Part shown: positions 32,840 to 42,999 of the stretch, piece by piece
Layout of the letters: every line of letters begins with the position of its first letter
How positions within the stretch are numbered: position 1 is the stretch's first letter
NCBI GenBank assembly: GCA_016271365.2
Contig: CM057459.1
Coordinates: 484,419,501-484,483,500 of the forward strand
Direction: 5' to 3'
Source of the DNA: Neoceratodus forsteri
Lineage: Eukaryota; Chordata; Ceratodontiformes; Ceratodontidae
DNA length: 64,000 nucleotides
Notes under the pieces: generated by a model
The model's database searches: none
What the model was told of the DNA's origin: nothing
What the model saw: only the letters and a program-made list of their open reading frames with translations
Program-made: the position numbers and the translations under genes

Positions 32840-33619
32840 TGAGGTTAAACTAACAGGTCTGTAGTTTCCTGCTTCTGCCTTCCCACTTTTGTGAAGGGAA
32901 TCACATCTGCCCTCCTCCAGTCCTCGGTACCACCCATCCTCCCATGATTTGTTAAAAGGGTAGTCAGTGGTGTCTTTAGTTCTACCCTTAGCTCTTTTAG
33001 AATTCTGGGATGAATCCCATCAGGCCCCATTGCTTTGTCCACCTTCAGTTTAAGAGTTCTTTCAGGACCCTTTCTTCTTGTAAATGGGCTGGTATCAACT
33101 TCTGTATCCAGAGTGTTACTACTGTTTGTTTTCTGTACCTCCCCTCTTCATTTGTAAATACTGAGCAAAATATTTGTTTAGTATCTCTGCCTTTCACAGT
33201 CTCCCTCTGCCCACCCTCCTCCCTTTATTAAGCCTCACTATCCCTCCTTGGTCTTCCTTTGCTCCCTGATGTACCTATAAAAGGTTTTATCCCCTTCTTA
33301 ACTGAGTTGGCTATCTTTTCCTCAGTTTGGGTCTTTGCTGTTCTGACTGCCTTCCCAGCCTCCTTTTGCTTTAACTGATACAATTCTCTGTCCTGATCCT
33401 TCTGCGATTCCTTGTACTTCCTGAATGCTTTCTTTTTCTCTTGAACCTTCACTGCCACTTCCTTTGAGAACCATAGTGGTTTCTTACATCATCTTGTTTT
33501 GTTTATTTGCTTCACACAAAGGCTCGTTACCTCTGTGATGGCAGTTTTTATTATTCCCCATTGTTGGGGAACATCCCTGCTGTGACAGCCAACTGACCAA
33601 TCAGAAACCAAGATTCTTT

Positions 33620-33735
33620 CTTGCCATTGTATAATGTTACATATGACACCCCACAAGAGGCACTCAAAGGATTACAGGAGAAATTACCTCAGGTTTTCCA
33701 TTAAAAATGCCAAAAATGTCAACTTCAATATGAAG
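33620..33735 (+). pseudogene. Tx1 L1 element B, end of ORF1
   Basis: NVTYDTPQEALKGLQEKLPQ at 33633-33690 matches the terminal F-x-T-P-E-E-A-x-x-F/G motif that closes Tx1/L1 ORF1. It resumes here after the CR1 B insertion. The frame ends in frameshifted sequence at about 33735. Confidence 0.55.
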
Positions 33736-34139
33736 ATTTAACAAAATTGTAATTAGAGTGGGAGGGAGGTGGGATCAGATATAGCAGCAAAATGGGTGTA
33801 TCTGTAGGCAGTTACTGTGAACTACATATTAATTTATTGTTTATTTTACCTATTGAATGTGCAAAGGGAAGTGTGTGTGAAAAAGGGGTTAGGGAATCTG
33901 AGTTGGGGCCAAAAGGGGAATATACTTTATGTCCAGTGATGTCAATTAAAAAATGAGAAATGGTTTAACGTTCCAGTAAAGAGTAACAAAGAAATACATG
34001 GATTACATGAGAAGTTGACTCCTAATAAAAACAAGCGTAGCCAAGCCACAACTATAGTAAATGATGACATACAACGAGCAAAATTAATGTGGGGGAAAAT
34101 AAGATAGTTGACCAAATAAGAAATAACTACGGATAATAA
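33736..34139 (+). other. Inter-ORF region of Tx1 L1 element B
   Basis: Lies between the end of ORF1 and the start of ORF2. No domain readable. A-rich on the plus strand, as in L1 spacers. Confidence 0.45.
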
Positions 34140-34490
34140 AGATTTAGTAAAAGTTGCATCACTGAATGTTAATGAGATTAACTCCCCCATTAAAAGAACC
34201 AGGATTTTAACATGTATTAAAAAAACAATGCCAACATTATATGCCTCCAAGAGACACATTTGGAAAAGAAAGAAATTGAATAATTAAAAAAAGAAATGGT
34301 GTCTCACCTACTATACAATTTAGGAACAACACGTAGTTGTGACATGGCTATTATTATTAAGAAAGGTTTGAATATAAAATTATTGGACCAATTTAAGAAT
34401 GGCAATGGTAGAATACTACTTGTTAAGGGACAAATTAATGGGAAAGAGATAGTAATTGGATCATTATATGCTCCCTTTTCTAAATATTAT
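34140..34490 (+). pseudogene. Tx1 L1 element B, ORF2 endonuclease N-half
   Basis: Reads LVKVASLNVNEINSPIKRTR (34147-34206), the S-x-N-V-N-x-x-x-S-P-x-K-R opening of L1 endonucleases. Then DMAIIIKKGLNIKLLDQFKN, GRILLVKGQINGKEIVIGSL and YAPFSKYYG, where the Harbinger-like element interrupts. The endonuclease would nick the genomic target. Stops and a frameshift lie between the two open pieces. Confidence 0.75.
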
Positions 34491-35814
34491 GGGCTGGATT
34501 CACAAAGCTTTCTGAAGGGGGGTCATGACAGAAACTTTCAAGTACCTCAAGGGAATCAGCAAAGTCCAAGAGGGTATCATCTTTCAAAAAAAGAGGTGTG
34601 CAAGAACACGGGGGCACAATTTGAAGATGGAGGGGCGGCTCATAAGTAATGTAAGGAAGTATTTTTTCACAGAGAGGGTTGTGGATGCATGGAACAGCCT
34701 TCCAGAGGAGGTTGTGGAGTCAAAAACAGTGGTGGAATTCAAGCATGCATGGGACAGTCATAAGGCAACTCTAAGGGGTGGGGGTAGGAAGAAGTAGGCT
34801 GCTGGTTAACTAGGATCTGCAGCTTATCCATTAGGTAGGGAAATGGGAAGACTGGGTCAGACAAGCGGACCTTATCTGCCATCAAATTCTATGTTTCTAT
34901 GTTTAAGGTGAAAAACTTTCCTTAAGTCTCCAAAAACTGCCGTAGCTATGGAAACAAAGGGGAATTTGCACTGAGTGCTATTCACAAAACCCTCTGCAGC
35001 TGCAGAAAACAACACTAAGGACTGTGGAAAAAAGTGCAGCTGCAGAAGTCCCTGAGGAAAAAAGGTGTGAGATAAGTAAGGCACAGCCCCTGAAAGGCTA
35101 TTCACAACCTGTTTTTTTCCACAGTTGCGGAAAAAATGTTTCACACAGTGGAATGAGGTGTAACTCTCCCTCAGCAAACTGCAGCAGTGGCCCAGCAATT
35201 GGAATCAATTAAGGTGGAGGTGAGGCACAGGTAATAGCATCCCAGATAGTATAACAGTGGCTGCTGTAACAGCAATGAAAGCACACATTGCCATGATATG
35301 GCAACAGGCAACAACCACCAGACACAGTGCAGCCCATGATGGAGCCCCACAGGCAGTAGAGCCTGGCCAGCCTGCAGTGAGTGCTACTCCTGCAGGCAAC
35401 AGGAGCACCCCAGGGAGGGAGGACCAGCAGTGACATTAGGCCAGTGTGGTGCCATGGTATTGCTGGTATCTGTGGTGCTGAAGTGGTCCCAGTTGAGGGA
35501 CTGGTTGCTGGTCTCTTTGTGGGTGCTTTCAGCTTCATTCTATGGCAGCCCTGTTAAAGTCTGCTGTTCCAGTTAATTAAGTTCACTGTTGCTGTGCCCC
35601 CTAAGCTATTTCTGCAGCTGCAGATCCGCAGTTGCAGATTTTCAGCACATGCACAATTTCCGCAGCTGCTGAATTTCCACAGCTGTGGGGATTTTATGAA
35701 ATTCTGCACCTGCTCAAAATTTCTTTATGAATATCATGCAACTGCGTTTCCGCAGTGCTGCAGGCCTTCTTCCCCCAACTGTGGGACTTTTGGCTTTCTT
35801 TGTGAATCCTGCCC
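34491..35814. mobile_element. Harbinger-like non-autonomous DNA transposon, itself interrupted by a CR1 end
   Basis: Terminal inverted repeats gggctggattcacaaagctt (34491-34510) and ctttctttgtgaatcctgcc-c (35794-35814) match as gggcNggattcacaaag. Both subterminal regions are packed with ctgcagctgcag-like words (left around 34995-35050, right around 35610-35770), in inverted arrangement. No transposase is encoded. It cuts L1 ORF2 between YAPFSKYYG and LFLTTIVEGL. TIR motif and layout suggest PIF/Harbinger, but I could not confirm the expected 3-bp target duplication. Confidence 0.65.
34515..34903 (+). mobile_element. CR1 3'-end fragment nested in the Harbinger-like element
   Basis: Begins at the MTETFKYLKGISKVQEGIIF segment and runs through CARTRGHNLKMEG, VRKYFFTERVVDAWNSLPEE and KHAWDSHKATLRGGGRKK to the octamer-like tail attctatgtttctatgttt at 34886-34904. 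Only the last 390 bases of CR1 were inserted, which is usual for 5' truncation. It is the same subfamily as CR1 B at 31465-33580 but in the opposite orientation. Confidence 0.85.
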
Positions 35815-36565
35815 TTTGTTTTTGACAACCATTGTTGAAGGACTGCACAAGCTTCAAGATATTAATTCAATATTAGCTGGAGACCTTAATGCTATGATTA
35901 ATCCTAAATTAGACAACTCAATCAAGCCTACTCCTAGCACTATTAGTACATCAAACAATTTAAATGGCTTTCTACAGAATGAAAATCTGGCTGACAGCAG
36001 AAATATATTAACCAAGTTAATTGGGAATATTCCCACTTTGATAAAAAGAAAAAAAATATTCACCAGAATTAATTACATAATAGTATCAAAAAGATTAGCC
36101 CAATATACAGTATAGTACAAGCTGAAATTCAATCCATTTTAATATTGAACCATGCTTTAATAAATACTACCCTAATAATAAGTAACCCAGACAGAATATA
36201 TACTAGAAATTGGTCCTTCAATAATGAGTTTTTAAAAAATATTGATGTTGTTGCTAATACAAAACAAGCAATAACACAATTGTTTTTAAATTATACTGGT
36301 CAAACAACAATCTCCCAGTTAGGGGATGCATTCAAGGCCACTATAAGAGGGTGATTCTTACCTATTAGATCAAGATAAAAATATCAAAGAGCAAAAATCA
36401 GAATCCTTAAATCAAAAAACCAAAATAAATGAGATCCATTGGTATTGCAGGACTATAAGAGATATGCCATAGAATGGCAATTGCTTAAACTTCAAAAACA
36501 AAATCAGATTAATCAAGAAACTTGTATTAAAAAATGTAAATACTTTCATAGTACATTAGGGAGAA
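35815..36565 (+). pseudogene. Tx1 L1 element B, ORF2 endonuclease C-half and linker
   Basis: LFLTTIVEGLHKLQDINSIL followed by AGDLNAMINPKLDNSIKPTP (35817-35930) carries the GDLN form of the catalytic GDFN motif. Then FTRINYIIVSKRLAQYTV, where the usual RIDYI has become RINYI. The linker DYKRYAIEWQLLKLQKQNQI and KKCKYFHSTLGRKR lead to the CR1 C insertion at 36566. The changed aspartate and stops mean it is dead. Confidence 0.75.
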
Positions 36566-38345
36566 AAAGAGTTGTAAGGATCAAGAGGGATGGGGTGGGT
36601 GGAAACTGGGGCAGAACAGGCAGAAACATTAAATGAGTACTTCTGCTCAGTATTTACCAAAGAGAAAGGGGGAGCTATACCCAAAGGGGAGAGGAGGGTG
36701 GGCATGGGGGGAGAAGGTGACATACAAGGAAATCCTAGTGGGCAGGGTAGTGGAGGGTTTGAGGGCACTGAGAGTGGACAAGGCACCAGGGCCAGATGGT
36801 ATACACCCCATGGTGCTAAAGGAGCTGGCAGAAGTCCTTGCAGAACCCTTGACAGACCTGTTCAATGTCTCCCTGGACTCAGGGAGTGTACCTCAGGACT
36901 GGAAGATGATGCACGTGGTACCCCTCTGCAAGAGCGTCCCCAAGGATGAGCCAGGAAACTACAAACTGGTGAGCCTCACATCCATCATGGGAAAGCTGAT
37001 GGAGACAATCCTGAAGGAGAGGCTGGTTTCCCTCCTAGAGGCTAATGGGCTGCAGGATGGCAGACAGCATGGGTTTGTCACAGGCAGATCCAGTCAGACC
37101 AACCTAGTGAAGTACTATGACTGGGTAACCAGGCAATTAGACAAGGGCCATGCAGTGGATGTCCTATACCTGGACTTCAGTAAAGCCTTTGATTCAGTGC
37201 CACATGGGAGGCTAGGAAATAAGCTCAAATGCACAGGGGTAGGGGAGAAAATGGTGGGATGGATAGTGAACTGGCTGCAAGAGAGAAAGCAGAGGGTGGT
37301 GGTGGGAGGGGAGCTCTCATCTCCCAAGGCAGTGACAAACAGGGTGCCACAGGGCTGTCTACTGGGACTGGTGTTGTCTGGGATCTTCATAGCAGACATT
37401 TCAATAGGCATCAAGAGCAAGATCAGTCTGTTTGCAGATGACACCAAGATGGGAGCAGTAGTGGATGACTTAGGAGGGTGGCAGAGGTTGCAAGATGAGT
37501 TGGCAAAATTGGAGGCTTGGTCGGACACTTGGCAGCTAAGGTTTAATGCCAAGAAATGTAAGGTGCTACATTTTGGTGCAAAAAGCCAAGGAGGAGCTAC
37601 CAGTTGGGGGTAATCAACTAGTCAGGATGGAGGAGGAGAAGGATCTGGTGGTGATCATAATGGGAGCAATGAATAACTTAATACAGTGTAGAAAGGCAGC
37701 TGCAAAGGCCAACAGGATGCTGAGTTGTAATGCCAGAGGCATATTCTCCAGGAGAGGGGAAGGTTATCCTGCCGCTATATAGGTCACTGGTTAGACCACA
37801 CCTAGAGTACTGCGTGCAGTTCTGGTGACCATACCTGAAGAAGGTCTTAGGTTACTGGAGGCGGTGCAGCACAGGGCATCAAAAATGATCCAGTGTCTAG
37901 GGGACTTACCCTATTAGACCAAGCTGAGGAAGTTGAACATGTTCTCCCTGGAGGAAATGAGGGATGGGGGGACATGATTGAAACCTTTAAGTACATGAAG
38001 AGAATAAATAAGAGGGGCATGGAAGGGCTTTTCAAATTAAGGAGTGGGAGGGACACTCACGGACATGATCTGAGACTGGAAGGGGGAAGATTCAGGAGGG
38101 AAATAAGACATGTTTTTACAGAGAGGGTGGTATCTGGGTTGAACACATTGCCAAAGGAAGTGGTATCCTGTAGAACAGTGGGCTGCTTCAAAAGGGGATG
38201 GGACAGAGTAAGGGAGTCACTGGAGGGGCAGGGGGAAGGGAGGGAGTGGCAGCTGCAGTATAAGTGCTGCTAGCTGCACAATCAAGAAGACTTGATAGAC
38301 CATAAGACCTTAATCTGCTGGCAAGTTCATATGTTTGTATGTTTC
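36566..38345 (+). mobile_element. CR1 retrotransposon C with the longest intact RT frame
   Basis: 5'-truncated just upstream of the RT. ORF 36633-37613 spans the whole RT. C-terminal pieces follow in other frames: [20 protein letters not shown] (37700), then IETFKYMKRINKRGMEGLFK, RDTHGHDLRLEGGRFRREIR and VFTERVVSGLNTLPKEVVSC at 37978-38165. The tail at 38325-38345 is gttcatatgtttgtatgttt. It interrupts the Tx1 element B ORF2 linker. Distinct from CR1 B in sequence, so it is a second subfamily. Confidence 0.9.
36633..37613 (+). pseudogene. CR1 C reverse transcriptase, 326 codons open
   Basis: Contains LRVDKAPGPDGIHPMVLKEL (residues about 50-70), GKLMETILKERLVSLLEANG, QHGFVTGRSSQTNLVKYYDW, DVLYLDFSKAFDSVPHGRLG (first catalytic aspartate), WLQERKQRVVVGGELSSPKA, the loop NRVPQGCLLGLVLSGIFIAD (usually [10 protein letters not shown], so weakened), and an intact LFADDTKMGAVV palm box near residue 268. 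It ends with WQLRFNAKKCKVLHFGAKSQ and a frameshift, so the C-terminus is lost. It is a fragment of ORF2 (no endonuclease) and cannot be autonomous. The initiator here is just the first ATG, not a real start. Confidence 0.9.
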
Positions 38346-39796
38346 ACATGGACAAGTCAGGAAAACTCTTAGCAAATCTATTAAGAAAAGAAAAGAAAAA
38401 ATATCATTACTACTATACAGAACGACCAAGGTGAAACATTAACCAATGATAAAGATATTGCAGGCACATTTATAAGCTACTTTGAAACTATTTTTCAAAA
38501 CAAACTAAAAACAGATTTTGAAAAACTAAATAACTTCCTAAATATAGTAAATCAAATTTAAAACAAATGAATATAGAGTACAACCCATTTATAATAAAAG
38601 AAGTAACAGACACAATTAAAAAACTACCTAGGAACAAATCCCCTGTAATAGATGGATTTACCAATTAATTTGGTATAGCTTTTGTAGAAGAATTAGTTCC
38701 CTGGTTATACCACATTATTGAAGAAATAATAAATAAAGAAGATTATTGAAGAAATAATACATAATAAAGCAGCTCTTCCTAAAACAATGCAACAAGCTAA
38801 AATCATTTTAATACATAAAGATGGTAAACCACAGGACCTACCAGATAGTTTTAGACCAATAACTATATTGAATATATAGTAGATGACAAAATCCTGGCCA
38901 GACTTATAGATAATAGGATACAACCCTTATTTAATAGTTTTATACACAAAAATCAATAGGGGTTTTATTAAAGGGAGATCCATACCACAGGCAACGAGGA
39001 AACTACAATCCATTTTTTATCTTATAAATTCTTGCCCAGAGTATACATCAGACATCTATTATGCTGTAACACTAGATGCTACTAAAGCATTTGATGTAAA
39101 AGATAGATATTATATGTTCCAAACATTAAAAGCATGGAAATTAGCACCCCCAAATTCTGAATTTTATAAAAAAAATGACATCAAACAACAGCTACTAAGT
39201 TTCAGGTTAATTCATTACTAACACAGGACTTTGTGATAAATAATGGAGTAAGAAAGGGGTGCCTGCTGTCACCAACACATTTTTACAAATAATCAGATCA
39301 AATCAAGAATTCAAGGAATCAGTATCCAAAATGAACAATAAAAACTAAGTGTGCTTGCAGATGACATTTTATTAATTATGAAAAATATAAATAACTCACT
39401 AAAATATTTTTTACTGAAATGAAAACTATTTCACCAGTATCAGGACATAACTTAAATAAAACTAAATTAGTCATAATGAAAATATCCAATCATAAATGGC
39501 AAACCCTGCTAGACTTTATGGGAGACTTCAAAATAGACACAAATATTAAATACTTAAGAACATCCTTGTCACCGAATTAAAGACAAAAATATAAAAATGA
39601 ATTTTGATAAAACTAAACAAAAAATTCAAGCTTTATTAACCAATTGGGTTAACTTACCACTATAAGAATGGGGAAAAATTGATACAATAAAAATGATGGC
39701 TATGCCACATTTGGTTTACACAATGTAAAACATTCTAGGAGCACCATGCACAATCTGGTTCGAAGATCTAAAATGAATATTCAAGAAATGTATATA
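38346..39796 (+). pseudogene. Tx1 L1 element B, reverse transcriptase part 1
   Basis: After CR1 C the ORF2 resumes: TIQNDQGETLTNDKDIAGTF (38400), YNPFIIKEVTDTIKKLPRNK, LPKTMQQAKIILIHKDGKPQ (38785), DSFRPITILNI, GFIKGRSIPQATRKLQSIFY (38960), AVTLDATKAFDVKDRYYMFQ (first catalytic aspartate), then the palm box as LADDILLIM at 39354, and NLNKTKLVIMKISNHKW. Many stops and at least four frame changes. The catalytic pair remains. It stops at 39796 where a SINE is inserted. Confidence 0.8.
39783..39795. repeat. Left target-site duplication of SINE (aagaaatgtatat)
   Basis: Thirteen bases identical to 40455-40467, bracketing the SINE exactly. Removing the SINE and one copy restores the L1 sequence at this point. 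Confidence 0.9.
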
Positions 39797-40454
39797 ATGC
39801 CTGCCTGGTGGTGCTGAGGGTTGAGGTACTGGACACCACACCTTGTGCTACGCTGGCAACCCAGGTTCAGGAATGATCTTGGGAGGTCAGGGGTTGGTGG
39901 GAGCAGGAGAGGATTGAGCATTCAGAGGACTGCTCTCCTCTCCTGGGGGTGGGTCCTGTCTCCCATGGCTTAGCAGCTCCTGGTGGAGGTGAGGGGCTAT
40001 GGCAACCACAGAGACTTAGCAAGATGAATTATGGAGGCTGTGGTGGCCATCCTGTGGGCAGGTGTGGGAGCACACCCATCGCTAATCGGACATCTTTGCA
40101 CATCTGCACCCCCAGGAACCAGAACAATGGAAAAATGACCTATCTTTGGTAGGCAAAGGTGGGTCCAGGGGTGACACACCCATACCCAATGTTGGATCCC
40201 CATGCTGTCTCTGGTGCTATGCCAATCCTGGCCACCCCACTAGATTCAAGATAGAGTGCCAGGGAGTTGGTGGTCCCACCCTGGGGGACTCAGAGCCAGG
40301 GGGTCAGGTGGACCAGGTGGATGGCAGAGGTAAGCCTCCACAGTGGCAGAAGATGGACTTCCAATGAGGCAGGAAAAAGTGTCACTGAGTGACCTCACTG
40401 GAGAGAGTCTCGAGCTGGAATGAGAGGAGAGGTAAATAAAGTTGACAAAAAAAA
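39796..40454 (+). mobile_element. Leu/Ser-tRNA-headed SINE, best copy
   Basis: Head: ctggtggtgctgagggttga, ggtactggacaccacacctt, gctggcaacccaggttcagg. The layout with a long extra arm points to a Leu/Ser-type tRNA ancestor. Body: ggattgagcattcagaggac, tgctctcctctcctggggg, and several hundred GC-rich bases. 3' end: gaggtaaataaagttgacaa followed by a 10-12 base A run. Perfect 13-bp target duplication. Copies at 10021, 13375 and 52989 share the same head and body. Confidence 0.85.
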
Positions 40455-40467
40455 AAGAAATGTATAT
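40455..40467. repeat. Right target-site duplication of SINE
   Basis: aagaaatgtatat, identical to 39783-39795. Confidence 0.9.
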
Positions 40468-41985
40468 GGCAAGGTGATAAACAATGAATTGCATGGCTGC
40501 TACCAATATTCCTCACAAAATCAGGAGGACTTTTATGACTGGTCCCTCTCAAATACATACAAGCCCATGTGATCTCTCAGATCTGGAACCTGGTGTTCTT
40601 TAAAAATGAAGATGACTTTATATTACAGAAATTATTAAATCAAAATAATAAAGAATCCATTAAAATAAAGGACACATTTTTGGATTTCAAATACTTGACA
40701 AAAAACTATCATTATTTTAGTTCTTAGTTGGCTCTGAGCACAAACTTAATGAGAATTAGCAAAGATAAATGGGAATTGCCTTGGCTTTATTCTTATATCT
40801 GGACAAGTAGAGAGATATGGAGTCAATCCCACATAATTAATACAACTCTGTTTAGGGCAAACACAAAATCCAAGTATGGAATGATCTTATGACTAATATA
40901 AATTTCCTTAATTTTACTCAGTTTAAAGTATGGTTAGGTAATAAACTAAACCATTTAACATACTGTACACTGCAACAACATTAAAAAAAACTGTGTCAGA
41001 CTTATAATTTAGACAAATTAACTAATATTATACAGAAACAACAAGAAAAACAAACAAACATAAGAGGACCAATAAAGTTTCTGTCCAGAATTTATAATAC
41101 TGTTGTGGAAAATATTAAAAATGGAAGAACCCAGATTAATTCAAAATGGAATCAAGAAGCCAATTTAAATTTTATTGACCAACTATGGCTAAATATGAAA
41201 ATATCAGCTAATAAAATATATGCCTCTGCTCAAAATAAAACCATACAGAGAAAACTTATAGAAAGCACATATGTTACATCTGTACAAATAGCCAAGGTAA
41301 ATCCTACTTGTAATGATACATGTAGTTACAAGTGTGGTCAGAGAGCAACTTTGTATCACTGTGTGTGGAGATGCCCACAGATACAAACCTGGTAAGAAAC
41401 AATCAGAAAAACTCTTCAGAATATATTTGAAACCCTACTACCAATAAAGGCTGATCTTTTCCTATTTAATAACTTTGAGAATATTATTTTGAATAAAGCT
41501 AAACAAAAAATCTTCACATTGGCAACAAAGGCCATGAAGAGTCTACTATTAGAAAATTAAAAAAAAAACAATTTACCTAACTTTGCCATTAATTATTGGT
41601 GGAACTTATTTAGAGAGATCATGGTGTATGAAAACATAATGTATGTATTAGATGAAATAATGGATGATATATTTGGTACCACATGGACAGGAAAAAAGAC
41701 TCTTTACCTCCTCTGATTAAGATATAGATGGACTCAAATAGTTATAGAGCTTTATTTTTACAAGTTTATGTTTCTTAAAATGTCCCAGTGAAGAAAAGAA
41801 GGGTGAGGAAGGGGAGGGGAAGGGAGGATGGTACATTTTATTATAAAACAATGGAATGTTTTGGAGATTGGTATGTTAAAAATGGATAATGAAGCTGTAA
41901 CTAAATTTTTGTTATGAATGAATAACAAATATTGTATAGATGAAATGCAAATAAAGATTACTAAAAAAACAACAGGACTGTTGCA
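40455..41985 (+). mobile_element. Tx1 L1 element B, ORF2 C-terminus and 3' UTR
   Basis: Continues the thumb and C-terminal region: TLQNIFETLLPIKADLFLFN-like frame near 41415, and a cysteine/histidine box NPTCNDTCSYKCGQRATLYH followed by CVWRCPQIQTW at 41300-41395, the zf-RVT counterpart. Then LWLNMKISANKIYASAQN just before it. The 3' UTR from about 41720 ends with aatgcaaataaagattacta and aaaaaac at 41985. Confidence 0.75.
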
Positions 41986-42111
41986 TCATTCATTTCAATT
42001 AAATTCAGTTCAATTTATTCAGTTTAATTAAATTTATTAAGAATACCATTGAGACAAGTCTGATTTACAATGACATCCATCAGCAGTTCAGTCTCCAAGC
42101 CCATGGCCCAT
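41986..42111. other. Spacer after Tx1 L1 element B
   Basis: Short repeats of ttcaattaaattcagtt around 41990-42035. Nothing else. Confidence 0.4.
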
Positions 42112-42403
42112 AATAACTGATTGCTGTCTTGCACAGCTCAAAGATATTTTCCTGAGTAACAGTTTTGATTTCTTACATGGAAACAATTATGCAGCTCTAC
42201 CTAAGCACTGAGTTGCACATCACAACTGTAGCTTTGCAGCCCTACACAAATTGATTAAATAACTGACTCTTGTCTTGCACAGTCACAAAAGATTTATTCT
42301 GTAATATTTCTGACTTGTATTATAGAAATGATTGCACACTTTCAAAATTGCAGATATGGCCACTCACAATTAATGGTCAGTGCAGAGACCATTAAAACAA
42401 AAT
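42112..42403. repeat. Two diverged ~146-bp direct repeats
   Basis: aataactgattgctgtcttg then cacagctcaaagat at 42112 recurs as aataactgactcttgtcttg, cacagtcacaaaagat at 42258. Further weakly similar words (ttttgca, agcactg) continue to about 42440. An old tandem duplication of unknown origin. Confidence 0.5.
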
Positions 42404-42999
42404 GTACTCATAAGCACTGTGAAAAGTTTAAGACATTAGGTAAAATAACACTAAATCTAAGAGCTGTCTCACTCTATGCACAGATTCAGCTCAGATGCAC
42501 AGTTTTGCACTCTGATAAAAAGCACAGTTAAACCTAATAAAATATCTACTAAAACATGTTAACACTAAGTAAATGCTTTTTAAATCCCTTCTACAAAGTA
42601 TCAGCACTCATACTGAGCAGAGATGTCTGCACTAATGTTGAGTTTTTTCACTCTAACTAAGATTGTGTTCAGAATAGAGAAAACAGTTTTTTCTCCTTTT
42701 TCCAACACTGTAGAAATGCACACTTTGCATGGGTCTGCATGGTAACCTTTCTACTGCAGCATGCACCATGTGACCATCCTTTTGAATAGGACAATCAGCC
42801 ATGTGACCTTCTCCCCTATGCTCACTTCACAAAGTATGATACATTTCACTGGCAAAGTTTTCCTACCATGTGACTATGCAAATTTCCAACTCCCTGAACT
42901 TGATGGCAAAGTCTACATGAAAAAATGCAGTTTTCCACTTCATCATGAAGATTAAGTAAAGTATAATGGATAGATATCACTCATCTCTATAAGGTTGTC
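42404..42999. other. No gene recognised
   Basis: Spacer with short cytosine-poor stretches. No motif. Confidence 0.4.

Larger units (their letters stand above)
31465..33580 (-). mobile_element. CR1 retrotransposon B, minus strand
   Basis: Minus strand, 5' to 3': a charged linker (KKKAFRKYKESQKDQDRELY, AVRTAKTQTEEKIANSVKKG, 33440-33290); [16 protein letters not shown] (33035); the RT frame 32839-32384 with [60 protein letters not shown] and [20 protein letters not shown]. The palm box LFADDTK lies just past a frameshift at about 32390. C-terminal MEAVQRRATKWCRVCTGRHI to CARTRGHNLKIEGGRLRGNL at 31977-31700. The 3' end is the ATTCTATG-type octamer array at 31465-31495. Catalytic aspartates are kept. 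Frameshifts inactivate it. Confidence 0.9.
29001..41985 (+). mobile_element. Tx1-type L1 (element B), one copy split by at least six insertions
   Basis: Segments of one plus-strand L1 appear in order: ORF1 at about 29130-30436, 30873-31165 and 33620-33735; ORF2 endonuclease at 34140-34490 and 35815-36565; RT at 38346-39796; C-terminus and 3' UTR at 40455-41985 with AATAAA and a short A run at the end. Each break coincides with an inserted element and the protein reading resumes afterwards. The start is uncertain (28.9-29.1 kb). Total L1 sequence is about 6 kb, the expected full length. All segments carry stops and frameshifts. Confidence 0.8.

Noticed and set aside
35594..36115. 173-codon frame as a single gene
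   Set aside because: It crosses the border of the Harbinger-like element (35814). Only the part after 35815 is L1 endonuclease.
38705..38923. Minus-strand frame in Tx1 element B
   Set aside because: Antisense shadow of the L1 RT.
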